NCBI GenBank assembly: GCA_000226015.1
Contig: JH155348.1
Coordinates: 134,209 to 198,208, forward strand
Reading direction: 5' to 3'
DNA length: 64,000 nt
From: Mnemiopsis leidyi
Taxonomy: Eukaryota; Ctenophora; Tentaculata; Lobata; Bolinopsidae
Positions 10,764-22,086 of the stretch are shown piece by piece. Within the stretch, counting starts at the first letter, position 1. Every line of letters begins with the position of its first letter. The notes under the pieces are model-generated. The model saw nothing but the letters and a program-made list of their open reading frames with translations, did not search any database and was not told where the DNA came from. The position numbers were made by a program, and so were the translations under genes.

Positions 10764-11670
10764 CCACGTATTCGCCGCTTAGCAAGCGCTGTCAAATTGA
10801 GGTCTTTCAGTCGTCGGCGGTAGGGAAGAGTTCCCATCTCATCAATTAGACTGGTATACCGCCTCTGGACGCTCTCCAGCTCCAAAACAGTTGCCCAATT
10901 GAGCCGCTACTGGATTCAAAAATTGAACACAATACTCAAGATGTTGCCTAGGCCTGGGGACCTCAGCGCCCAGTAATCAAGATGGGGTCTAAAAAGTGTT
11001 GTAAATAGCTAGCATAACATTCTCATCTTTATTAACAAAATTCTCAACAACACAGCAAATCATCTGATTTGCTTGTGATACAGATGTTTTTATCTGTTCA
11101 TTCCAAAAGAGGGAGTTATGGGTAATAACCCAAAATCTTTTCTTGTGCTGACGCTTCAAGTTCAACTCCATTTAAGAAATATTTTAGATAAGGGTTATTA
11201 TTAAAATTTACATGAACTACTTTTTATTTTCTCGAATAAGGGTCGGAAAAAGTCAGACAAATTCTTGCTTATTTTAGGGTTTTCAAAATTTACATACTCT
11301 GCTCTTTATGATTATTTGTTGAAATAGATTTGTAATGAATATAAACAAAAATTGATGTTAGATATTTCAGACAGTCTTTTAAAGAGAGCACGCTCAAACT
11401 TTTTCTTCTGACTGTGCATAACTGTTATTTCACTGATGCATTATCGCGATATAAAGACCTGGTGAAGAAATTCTTTATATTTCCTTCCTGCCCTCAAACT
11501 GCTTTGTCCACTGCACCGAGTCAGTAGCCTTTAAAATATTTTCGTCGGATTAGACTTAAAAACAAAATTTTGCTCTTCCGGCAAAATGGTGATATAAATA
11601 ATTTTGACGAGATTATATAGGGGTAGGCCTGCTTCCTTACTCTGAGAGGCCTGCTTTCTTACTCTGTGAG

Positions 11671-12030
11671 GCTGCAGGTTCTGCAACTGCCCACTCTCGA
11701 TGAGAGACGTTCGAGAGGTGACCTGATTGAAGTTTACAAAGCTAGCCAAGGTTTATCACAGTTAAGTGGTGTTTTAAATTTTAGTAGATCTGGATTAAAT
11801 GTACTTTGTAAACCGGGAAAGAGTAAAGATTCAAAGATCAATCGAATCAGGAGAAATTTTTTTAATGATAGGGTTATGCTTATATGGAATAAGTTACCTA
11901 TAAAGGTTGAGATTTCTTCTAGTTTAAACGTTTTTAAATTCGCTGAGAGGTGTTTGAGAGGTGATCTGATTGAAGTTTGAAAAGCTAGCCAAGGTTTATC
12001 CCAGTTATCTGGAGTTTTAAGATCTGGTGT
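11671..12030 (+). mobile_element. CR1-like LINE 3' fragment, copies A and A'
   Basis: Encodes LQLPTLDERRSRGDLIEVYK, a middle region, then FFNDRVMLIWNKLPIKVE, the conserved C-terminal end of CR1-like RT ORFs. At about 11941 the frame restarts with RG-DLIEV codons followed by KASQGLSQLSGVL-like codons, a second partial copy joined directly to the first. Both are 5'-truncated and dead. Confidence 0.75.
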
Positions 12031-12187
12031 CAATTAAGATCTGGAGTCAATTGAAAATTTCCATGCTGCACATGAAAGTTTAGACACAATTGCACGTTCT
12101 TTCCATCATTTGATTAAAATATCTTAATTCAGCTCTGCATGAAGTCGTCAGTATTGTATTTTATGTGCTGCCTTCATAATTTATTTA

Positions 12188-12765
12188 GCTGCAGATTCTG
12201 CAGCTGTCCACTCTCGCTGAGAGACGTTCGAGAGGTGACCCGATTGAAGTTTACAAAGCTAGCCAAGGTTTATCACAGTTAAGTGGTGTTTTAAATTTTA
12301 GTAGATCTGGATTAAATGTAATTTGTAAACCGGGAAAGAGTGAAGATTCAAAGATCAATCGAATCAGAAGAAATTTTTTTAATGATAGGGTTATGTTAAT
12401 ATGGAATAAGTTACCTATTGAGGTAAAGATTTCATCTAGTTTAAACGTTCTTAAATCCAATTTAGAAGTGTTTAAGTGTAAAACTAAAGCTTTAGGAATA
12501 TGTTGTGTAGGAAATTTTTGGGAAATCTCTGATGAAGTTTTAAATAAAATAGAAGGTGTAAATTATTTGGAGAATAAGTTAAAGCATAATATCTATCTAA
12601 AGGATAATCCTATTGTAGCTCAGAAGAGATTTATAAACATTCATTAGATTTTTCATACCTTTTTTGATTTTATCAATTTTAAATTTATTTAGATATTTTG
12701 AGTGATTATGTGTGATGATGCTGGCATCATAATTTATTATTTATTTATTTATTTATTATTTATGC
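12188..12765 (+). mobile_element. CR1-like LINE 3' fragment, copy B with ORF end and tail
   Basis: Starts at the same point as copy A (GCTGCAG-TTCTGCA) and repeats it with few changes. It then carries the ORF end: NWxx-like residues, DNPIVAQKRFINIH and a stop at 12645-12647. A 3' region follows with an ATTT microsatellite (about 12728-12762), the kind of short-repeat tail CR1 elements carry. The ORF of 84 aa at 12393-12647 is part of this remnant. Confidence 0.75.
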
Positions 12766-13103
12766 TTATGGCGTGGATTGGGCGTTAAAAGGGTTTGTTT
12801 GTAGCTGAGGTTAAAATCGTGCTTATGCGTTCGTTTCTTAATCTGTCATCTGTCATTAAACAAATTACTCAATACAACGTAACTTTACTTTTTCTTTTTC
12901 TTGTTTTTCTTGTCTGATCGTACATCTTGTTGTTGTTGTTGCGAGGCAATTATGTATACATTTCATGATGTGGAATACATTCTGCGGCCTGATCATACAT
13001 GATTAACTTTGATAAAAGAAGGTGTGGGCGGACGTATGGACGGGCACTTTTTGGGCTAATATTTCAAAATTGCGCTGTCGATCGCCAACCCTTGTTTTGT
13101 ACT

Positions 13104-13123
13104 TTTTGTGCACGTGCACAAAA
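13104..13123. promoter_or_regulatory. Perfect 20-bp palindrome with central CACGTG
   Basis: TTTTGTGCAC followed by GTGCACAAAA is an exact palindrome centred on an E-box (CACGTG), about 190-210 bp before the FRMD4-like start codon. A bHLH-type binding site is possible, but this is inference from sequence alone. Confidence 0.45.
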
Positions 13124-13138
13124 GGTATCAAAACAATG

Positions 13139-13171
13139 TTGCCATTTGGGCCCGAAGGGCCCAAATGGCAA
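13139..13171. repeat. Perfect 15-bp stem with GAA loop
   Basis: The left arm TTGCCATTTGGGCCC (13139-13153) is followed by GAA and then its exact reverse complement (13157-13171). It lies 143 bp before the FRMD4-like ATG, 15 bp after the 20-bp palindrome. The stem is long and GC-rich compared with the AT-rich surroundings. Confidence 0.85.
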
Positions 13172-13313
13172 GATAGGGAAAAATAAAATGATTTTCACAG
13201 CCTCTCAATAAACATGTCATTCTGCCGCTTTGCTTGTAGTTCTGTAGATGATTTTAATAGATAAATGGAATTATTATATTTTCTTCTAAACAAATATTTT
13301 CAAAGGTATTAAG

Positions 13314-16300
13314 ATGGCGTCAAGTAACAACACATACATTGTCCTACTTCTTGATGGGAGGCAGTACTCCTGCAAGTTAAACAGCAAAACACTTACTGAG
13401 GAACTGTTTGATTGCGTCATATCCTACTTGGGTATCCAAGAAAGAGAGTACTTTGGCCTTTGTTACATAAGTGAGCCTGGCAAATATCGGGAATGGATTG
13501 CTCTCGAAAAGCGATTGGTTTGCATATTAAAGTATTTAACTTTAAACAGACTTAAGCTTGTAGAGAATTTTGCTAAAAAAAGGTTTTTTTGAACCAAAAT
13601 TGGTTATTGTTTTAATCATTGGTCAAATGAATCAATATTGCCTTTCATTCAGGGGGAGCATGAACTGCCAAGAAGCAATGGAAATATTGTGATTCACTTT
13701 GCTGTTAAGTTCTACATTGACAACATATGCTGGCTACATGACCCCACAACTGTGGAGCAATTCTACCTTCAGGTATTTCCAAGAAACAAATCTTCTAATA
13801 TTTACATGTTATCGGATTGTGTTGACTTTGATGTTGATTGTTAAGCCAAGTCGAAATATATAGCTCCAAAGAGTTTTGTAGTTGCAACTAGAACGTTCTT
13901 CAGAATGGTGCACTATGCATTATTAAGTTATTACAAAATCGAAAATGTCATTATGTAATCTATCTATATATTCTTTCAAAATATCACCACAACATGCAGG
14001 CTAGAGAAGCAGTGTACAATGAGAGGCTGCAGTGTGAGAAAGATCTAGCGTACAAGTTAGCAGCTTTAGCTCTTCAGGAGATACGTGGTGACTTCACTAC
14101 AGAGGAAGCAGCTATGAAGACACTTACCAAGTACAACCTGCTGTCCCCTGGGGCACCTTCAAGCTCCTATCTTGAGGTACAATCATTAAGAGAAGCGAAC
14201 AGAGATAGTACTGTTACATGAACACGCCCCTAGGATGTCAGTTCTGATAGTTTTTATATTTGAAGCAGCTAAATTATCCAGTTATCTATAAGATAACACT
14301 CTGGCAGCAACTCGGCTGATACTGTATAACTCCTTTTCTTCCCTGATTAACTAAATTTTATAAAACTTTTGAATTTTTGATAGATATAAGAGACACACTG
14401 TATAATCAACACAACCGCCTTCTTTTTCAGCTAAATCTTTATTTGGTTGCGCTCAGAGTTCTCTGTATCAAATTTCGAAATATATTTAGCATGGCAAATC
14501 GCTTCAGGCATCAAATTTCTTCAGTATAAAAATTTTCCGTTTATAGCACTGTTTGATTAAAATTTCGTATCGGTTAATAATTTTTGAACTTAGTTCTTAT
14601 TTGAAATGCAGTGATCGTCTTTACGAAAGATAAAAAATAGATACTGTATAACTGGAAAACCAAAAAGAATATTCCAGAAACAGTAATCAATTTGCTATAT
14701 ATTATTCATGTCCTGTTTCTTTTCCATCCAAAGAGGTAGGAATCTTCTCAAGATATGAGGCGCTAAAATTTTTGCCAGAACAGTAATTGACTGTAAACTT
14801 TGCTGATAAAACATGAGTGACTACTGTGCTGGTGATAATTACCTCTTTAATGTGTTAACGAGACTAATTACACACAACCGTACAGTAAACACCTTGGCTG
14901 AATCTGGCTGTGTCCAACACGACAAGTTACAGTAATACTCTCACCTAGAGAACCAGTAACTAGCAACTTCTAGATCAACTCTTTCTCTAAACGTGACAAA
15001 ACTGTTTTCCGTCACACTACAGCAAATATGAGACTAGTTACAGTAATACTCTCACCTAAAGAACCAGTAACTAGCAACTTCTAGATCAGCTCTTTCTTTA
15101 TAGGTGACAAAACTGTTTTCCGTCACACTACAGCAAATATGAGACTAGTTACAGTAATACTCTCACCTAAAGAACCAGTAACTAGCAACTTCTAGATCAG
15201 CTCTTTCTTTATACGTGACAAAACTGTTTTCCGTCACACTACAGCAAATATGAGATTGATTTGAAGGATTGTGATGGAGTAATCACTAATACATTTCCAG
15301 CAGGAGCAACGTAAAATTTGTTGATGGCAATGTTTGTGGCTTGAAACCTTTCACTTTTGTGTAAAGTGGCGGGTTTCAGGAATCACATAATATGTCAAAA
15401 CATTGGAATGCTGCATAATTTTGAGTACAACATCCAGGGAAACCTCACTATTACAACAACAGTTTGCTAATTTTTAGTTGTTTTTATCAAATCAGAAATT
15501 TGGAGCTAGCACTGTGATATGACACAAGGTACAGTAGTGTATGTGTCAATTCTATTATCTACTAACGGAACAACGTGCATGTATTACCCCCCACTTTGTG
15601 GAGCATATATCTATATATATATATATATATATATATAGTAGTAGGTNNNNNNNNNNNGGGGTACTAGCGTGAAAGTCACTACATGTTACTATGTCTAGAA
15701 CATCATGTAGGTTACATTGGAACAATACACGTGATAAGACGTTGTGCAACCCTCCTTTCATTGCAGGTGTTACATCATTACAAGATTCTTCAAGGCTGGA
15801 GCCGTGGAAAGTCTATAATTAACTACCTCAACAAGGCTACCGAGCTGAAGGGATACGGAGTTCATCTTTACCAGGTCATTGGCAGGAGGGAACTTCGCCT
15901 AATTATACTATTTTATCGTAATTATGTTGTAATTATGTCGCAACTTGGACGCATGTGTTTAGTCAGATTTGTGAGTTGTCCAGTGGCTACCTTGGATATG
16001 TCTGTAATTGTTGAATATATTTCAGCATTTCCACGTTATAACCTCCAACTATTAGCCAAAGTTACAATTGTTCAATGTGAATGATTTGAGAAGTTCAAAT
16101 CCAAATCTCTTAGAATCTTTAACTTTTTTTCTCAGGTGAAAGACAAGAATGGAGTGCCGTGGTGGATAGGAATGTCGCCGCGCGGTATCGCGCAGTACGC
16201 TCTACAGGACACCTACAACCCAATACAGCTGTTTAAATGGAATGAGCTGGATAACGTTTACTTTCGGGACAAGAAGTTCAGTATCGAGGTAAGGAAATGT

Positions 16301-19300
16301 ACAACAGACAGCATGTACTAGTTCAGTTCGCGACTGTGTGTTCTGTGTTGTGTTATAGTCTTGTAAAGCTCTATTTGAACTGTGTTATTGACTTTGTTTT
16401 CTTTAAATGTTCTGTTTCATTGTTATACCGATCAATTAGGCTGGTATGTTTGCACATTTCGCGACTTTTCAACGAATGATGTTTAAAAGAGCTGTTATTC
16501 CAAGCGGAATTTCATGACATTCGGTGATGATAGACTATAGAATCAAATTTAAGGCTGTTTATCCGATTTGGCTTCTGGATTTTGATGTACTAAAATTCGA
16601 CAGTAGTAATTGAATTGTCCCATAGATTTGTAATTGAAATCTTGCTTATAAATAGTATTGAACACAATATAACGTGATTTTTTGAAAGGCAGTCAATAAT
16701 TCCTTAAAGTATTAAGTATTAACCGTACCGTCTACAATCCAGACTTCTGTGTTGAAAGCTCTACATGCCTCTTGAGAGCAGCCAATGTCGGCATGACAAT
16801 GAAGACTTAGAATGCCAATGGGACGCAGGACAGACACATTTGATTAGACTAACTAGGTAGCCTATCTGAGATACATATCAGTGTGCTATTGTGGTCAGTG
16901 GTTAGTCACAGTTATCCCACCAATAGTAATAATGAGATACAATACTGCAGAGCACTAATTGTGTCACTGCCAAATAACTCCGCGGCAGCTTTGCTTTACT
17001 CTTATCCGCCTGCTGCGGTATTCGGTATTGGAATAGGTTTCTAACCATTTGAATCTAGATCGCCCTTCGTTTAAAATATACAAAAAACTAGATATTGAGC
17101 GAATAAAAATGTCTTGATTTAAAACGTTACCACATGACACATGCTAAAAAGTAAGTGCCCTGTACACTGAAGGTATCTTGCCCAGCACCCCCTGTAATCC
17201 CTCACACTTCACCTTTACCTCAGATAAACCAGGGTAGCAAGTCACAAAGTGCAGTGCAACACAAGCAATACAGTTCCGTTCTCATGCACGCATGGTACAG
17301 TCCTAACAACAAGCTTGTTAAGAGCATGTGGCAGATGGCCGTTCATCAACATCAGTTCTATCTTGAGAAAAAGGTTCGTAATCTTGTGATTTGGCAACGA
17401 TACATATTCTTTATATAAAATCTAAACTTTGTGGCTCAGCTTTCATTGTTCTGATGATTATCAATTGTTAAGGTGAATAAATTTTCATTTTACTTTATTC
17501 TTTTCAATTTTGGTCAGCCTTCACAGAGAAATGTGCACAATATTCCCCATCTTTGAATCAAGATGGTGGTATTTCTATATACGATAATGAGAGCTACCAA
17601 TATGGTTTACATTATTGTTATATCCCAGGGGCGTATTCCAATTATAGTCAAATTGTTGAATCTTTCAAGTTGCTATCGCAGTGCAATCAGGGATATTTGC
17701 TTGCTACACTATATTATTACATCTAGAAATGCGGTGTGTCGAGATTATTGCATCCTTACTTTTACAGCACGACAGCACGTACAGTCAGAGAGTCTATAAA
17801 ACTTCAAATGTCCTCCAAATAAGGCGATAAATTCATGTTCGAATGGGAACGTTTTCTTCATTTGCGTCATGGTCTCATTTTACATTAGCACTCCATCTGC
17901 AAGCATGAGATGCGAGTGTAATTCGTCTGTGACTATTAGTTCTTGTGTACACTAAACAGTCGTTAATTTGGTCAACAGATATATTTTCTCGGTAAAATCG
18001 CCCCAGTTTGATTAAGGTCTTCTGCTGGTAAACCTAAAAAACGATCACAGTCGTATATCTACACAAAGAAATGGACAATGACATGATACATCTGCTGTAA
18101 TGATTTAATGTGTGATAAGCGGAGAGCTTGACCCGTATCACGTAGTACTTGCAGGTTAACAACAGTTCCAAGATCAAGTACAACAACGCTCGGTCTCTGA
18201 ACGACATTGTCGCGGAGTTGTCCACAAGTGTAATGAGTCTCGACTCTATAGGTCGGTTTATTTTGTGTTTCTCTTTTCTGGGAGAAGTTTAAAATACTCT
18301 CCCCATATCACGTACGAAGAAAAAGCTGACATTTATCAGTAATTAGTCTTGAGAAATACCTCTCAACGTGAAGACATGTCCACAAAGCACAACATCAGAC
18401 GGTCCAGGCCGGGCAGCCTCATAATGTAATGATGTGAGAACATGTGACATTCTTATTACTAGCTGTAAACTGTAACACTTACATGTATAAAGTTTTAATT
18501 AGAGACGTCCTGTGTTATGATGTTCGCTAAACACCTACAATCTCAGGTTATCCAGAAAGAAGCACATTTTCTGACAGTTAGTTTAGCATGTTATTTCTCT
18601 CACTTCAAACATGCAATGATTCATTTTCTAATTAGTACCAGACATACATTATTACATTACACGATACACGTATAATATTGCAGTCGAGCTTTCTTTCCTT
18701 TGGTGGGTTTTACAGGCTTCTCAAGTTTATGTTTTATTGGCTTTGTGCCAACAAATTATCTGGCTAGTATTTAAGAAGTGGCTTCTTCAGGTAAATCAGA
18801 AGACAGTGTTAACTTTGGTTTTGGAGCTGGAAGGCCGGGATCTGCAGCAGCTGATGAACTTTGGGAGGCTTTACTGGAACAGCGCAAAGTTCTCCTCGAG
18901 CGGAAATCTCAACTCCAGACGACGTTATCAGTACTGGACTGTGAGGAAGCAGACATACGAGGTTCTGTAGAGTGCGAGAACTCTAGTGCGCCAACTGTCG
19001 CTACGTCGTATCCCATTGCTAGTGACCCTCTCCCTTTCGATGTAGTGAGTTCCAAACATTCCTCATTCCCGAATTTTTCTATACATGGCAATGCCCTTAT
19101 ATCCCTCTGCATTGCTCAAATACCAAACTCACTGTTACACGTGTGGTTAAAGGCATACTTCTGATAATGTGTGAGACTGTTAATTTTCCAATTAGAGCTT
19201 TGCCTACGCTGTACACAAATATATCCGGAATAACACATTGTTATTTTATTGATTCACTCAAGTCTAATACTATACACTGCAGAATTGTATTAGGATTAAC

Positions 19301-20909
19301 TCAATGGTATGTACTAAAGTATAGAATATATCTCGCATCCGATGGCCACATACCAGACAATAACTTTTACCGGGAACCCAAAATAAAAGTAAAGTTGGTG
19401 TTAGTTAAAATGATCTAATTCCACCGATGGAGATGTAGAAATGCACCAGCAAGGAAGTACTTACTGAATTTAATGTCCAGATTGCAATGAGCGACTTTAT
19501 TTCACTAGATGTTGGGTATTATGTGCAATGTATACCCCCAGTTACGGGGCCATGTGTAACTTCCTTGCTGTGGTATGTAAATTCCTCTTAATTAGTCTCA
19601 TTTAACAGGTGTCACGACTTGAGCTAGAGTACGAGATACAGTGCAAGATTATCAGCGCGGCAGTCAGATTGTCCAAAGAGAAGGGTATCGAAAAGAGCAT
19701 CAAGAAAGAACGGTTACAAGCGGCCCAAAGAGCACAGGTAAATGAACATAATGCCTGTGACGCGTTGAAGACGCAACGCGGGCCGCGCCTGGCATCCCCC
19801 GCAGTAGAACCAGGAGCCCCTGGGGCCGTATTTTAAACCAACTGTTGTGTTGGCGCGCACGACAAACGATTAAGATAGATGCGCCATGGGGTCAATTATG
19901 GCGGTCTCACGCGCGTTTATTTATTTGTCGGTTCAACCAAAATCTTCATCTTTTTACCCAAACTGATGCTTTCAGCTTTATTAAACTATTAGAACAACGA
20001 TGTACATTTGCCATTACGGAGAAAACCAAGCGCATTGTATAATTTATAACCCAATGTTTTCTTGATAAACAAAAATATTTTTCTTTACAGTTGAAGATGC
20101 TAGATATCGAACGTCGACTGGACGCTGCTCGGAAATTCAAGATGGGCGGCGCCAGACAGCGGTCTAACAGCGGACACAAATCTCTCCCCGAGAGGTAATT
20201 AAATGTGCAGTTCAGGTGTTCATACTTAGTACTGCAAATTGTTCTTAGAGGGATCCAGAGTTGAACTCTACAACTTTGAACTAGGGTGAACTTTACCTCT
20301 CCGCTTTAACAAACCCTCCTTAGAACAGAAAGAGACGGTTCAGAATGCTCACGTCACGAAGAACAGATGCCCCAAAGTTACTGTTCTCAGGTTGGTACAT
20401 CTGCTAAACGTATTACCTCATGGGGATGATCTAACTTGGCTCCTGGTCGTGTCAAATGTCAGTTACAACATGGCCTCTTCTCGAATTTCTGAAATTCCAC
20501 TTTCACACAGGGTTCCCTCTCTCGTCACCACAGAAGCGACAGTGACTACATGCTAGAACGACAGCACAACAGTCCTCTAAGTCCGCTCATGAGGTACACC
20601 ATATAAATTTCGTAATTCTGCGTACAGATTGTTACTAATCTGCCAAGGAAAATAATGAAATTCGATAATCAGTTACTGCGGTTATTATCGAGCTTAATAG
20701 GGCCCCTTGTTTGGCCACGATGACAAGATCAGAGCTGGATGTAAACTAATCAACACCCCACCGCCAGATCGCCGACGCCAGACCAGCGGAGGATGGTGTA
20801 CTCTCCGACTTTAGACCGCGTCATATCTCCACCCCAAGATCCGGCTACGGAGTTTGCCAGGCAGATGATGACGAAACTATCGGCTAAGGGGCAGAGTACA
20901 CTCGTGTGA
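13314..20909 (+). CDS. FRMD4-like FERM and CUPID domain scaffold protein
   Basis: FRMD4A/B bind cytohesins and Par3 and act at epithelial junctions. Exons: 13314-13517, 13653-13772, 14000-14176, 15767-15874, 16136-16288, 17224-17373, about 18791-19044, 19609-19737, 20091-20194, 20324-20390, 20511-20593 and 20768-20909. The FERM lobes show EREYFGLCY, EHELPRSNGNIVIHFAVKFYI, ALQEIRGDF, then GYGVHLYQVKDKNGVPWWIG, NVYFRDKKFSIEV and MWQMAVHQHQFYLEKK, each aligning with FRMD4. The later exons form a coiled coil (ELWEALLEQRKVLLERK; RLELEYEIQCKIISAAVRL) like the cytohesin-binding CUPID module. The tail is Ser/Arg-rich and ends in QSTLV, a class I PDZ ligand. Length is about 564 aa, shorter than vertebrate FRMD4 (about 1000). 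The join of exons 6 and 7 is one base out of phase, so a small exon is probably missed. AATAAA lies at 21432. Confidence 0.9.
14925..15256 (+). repeat. 111-bp tandem repeat, three copies, in FRMD4-like intron 3
   Basis: Copies start at about 14925, 15036 and 15147 with AGTTACAGTAATACTCTCACC and end in CAGCAAATATGAGA. Copies 2 and 3 are more alike than copy 1. No ORF and no stem were seen. Each unit contains two related CCGTCACAC/ACAAGT-type segments. Confidence 0.9.
15606..15657. other. AT microsatellite and 11-base assembly gap
   Basis: A TA-dinucleotide run (about 15606-15638) precedes 11 unknown bases (15647-15657). The gap lies in the intron before the FRMD4-like exon at 15767 and should not affect coding sequence. 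Confidence 0.9.
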
Positions 20910-22086
20910 TATTAGGGTACTTTGGAGGATTTTCAGATGATAGGATTATTTGTTTCACAGAATCAAATGGATTTTATGTGAGCAGAGATTGGCACAGATG
21001 ATAGCTGGGAGATTCTAACTGACATAGTTTAAGAAGGTGGCTTAGGTTGTAATTAAAGGTGGAATTGAAGAATTTAGTTAACTGTTCGTTAATACATGTG
21101 TTTACTGATTGTTTTTATAGCTCTGCAGCTATTTATTTTTAATTCGTCGTTAGGTCTTTAATCCAGCTAGCTGACATATTTTGTGCAAGGAAATCTTCAG
21201 GAAAGATTTGTACTGCTTTTTGTATCAACACGTTTTATGTATTTGAAGTGACTTAAGTCACGCCCTGTCGTGTACATCCTAAAACTATTATATATCAAAC
21301 TCAGATTTAATACTGGTTATTGTACATTACTTTGAAAAATGCAGTCTTAATGAAGATGAATCGTGGATAAAGACATTTTGTTTTACGTATATGTAAATGT
21401 GCTTGCTGCCAGTTCATTTATTCGCTACGAAAATAAAACTTTATATGGCTTGTTTTAGCAAAAGATAATGAAAATTGTTTCACTTGTTTTCTATCGTATT
21501 CGCGGTGTGATTGAAATGATGAATTTGTACCCATTTCTAACATTTTTGAATAGAAATTATGTCGAAATGATACGATAGGAAAAGGCGATGTTTAAGTACA
21601 ATTGGTAATTAGACCAACCAATCAAATTTACAATTCATAATCATGTCTAAGGTTGTGACTCATGATACGCTGATAAAACAAAAATTTAACTGCCAATTCA
21701 AAAGTTCCGGCGCAACAATCCTGTCTTAAATCTACGAAGTTCTTTAATCTAATTAAACGTAATCTAATTTTAAATGAAATGCAATGAAAATTAAAATAGT
21801 ACAGCTGATTTCACACCAAAAACAAGAACGTGAAGCAGCTAATCTACATCCATCACGCCTCCAATATGAATATGTTCTGAACTCGCTAGTTGCTATCTTC
21901 GATGTTTATGGGAGTAGCAGAGACGTTCTTTATCGGTACAAGAGCTATTCTTCTCGGTACAGGAGCTGCTGATATGATTACTTTTTACAATTTGGATCAC
22001 AAATCTACTCACCTGCCGCTTACCCCTTACTCTAAATTTTGAAAGTTGAAAACACCACTTTATCATCTAAATATGAGGGATAAGCT
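20910..22086. other. Convergent 3' regions of the FRMD4-like gene and CHAF1A
   Basis: Contains the FRMD4-like 3' UTR up to a polyadenylation signal at 21432-21437, then a spacer, then the CHAF1A 3' UTR on the minus strand. No other gene was seen. Confidence 0.6.

Larger units (their letters stand above)
10125..10985 (-). mobile_element. CR1-like LINE 3' fragment interrupted by two hairpin elements
   Basis: Minus-strand pieces encode the end of a LINE reverse transcriptase ORF. About 10960-10774 reads VLELESVQRRYTSLID, TLPYRRRLKDL and ALAKRRIR. About 10665-10500 reads RGDLIEPFKATSGL. About 10370-10200 reads FFSPGASYSIRNKLPQEV. This order (thumb LE-VQRR, RR-RGDLI, then the R...NKLP motif) is typical of CR1/L2/Rex-type LINE C-termini. 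It is broken by stops and by the two insertions. 5' truncation is normal for LINEs. Confidence 0.75.

Noticed and set aside
9901-10780. CRISPR-like array from repeated palindromic units
   Set aside because: The copies are in both orientations, unevenly spaced, carry target duplications and lie in an animal genome with no cas genes; mobile elements explain them better.
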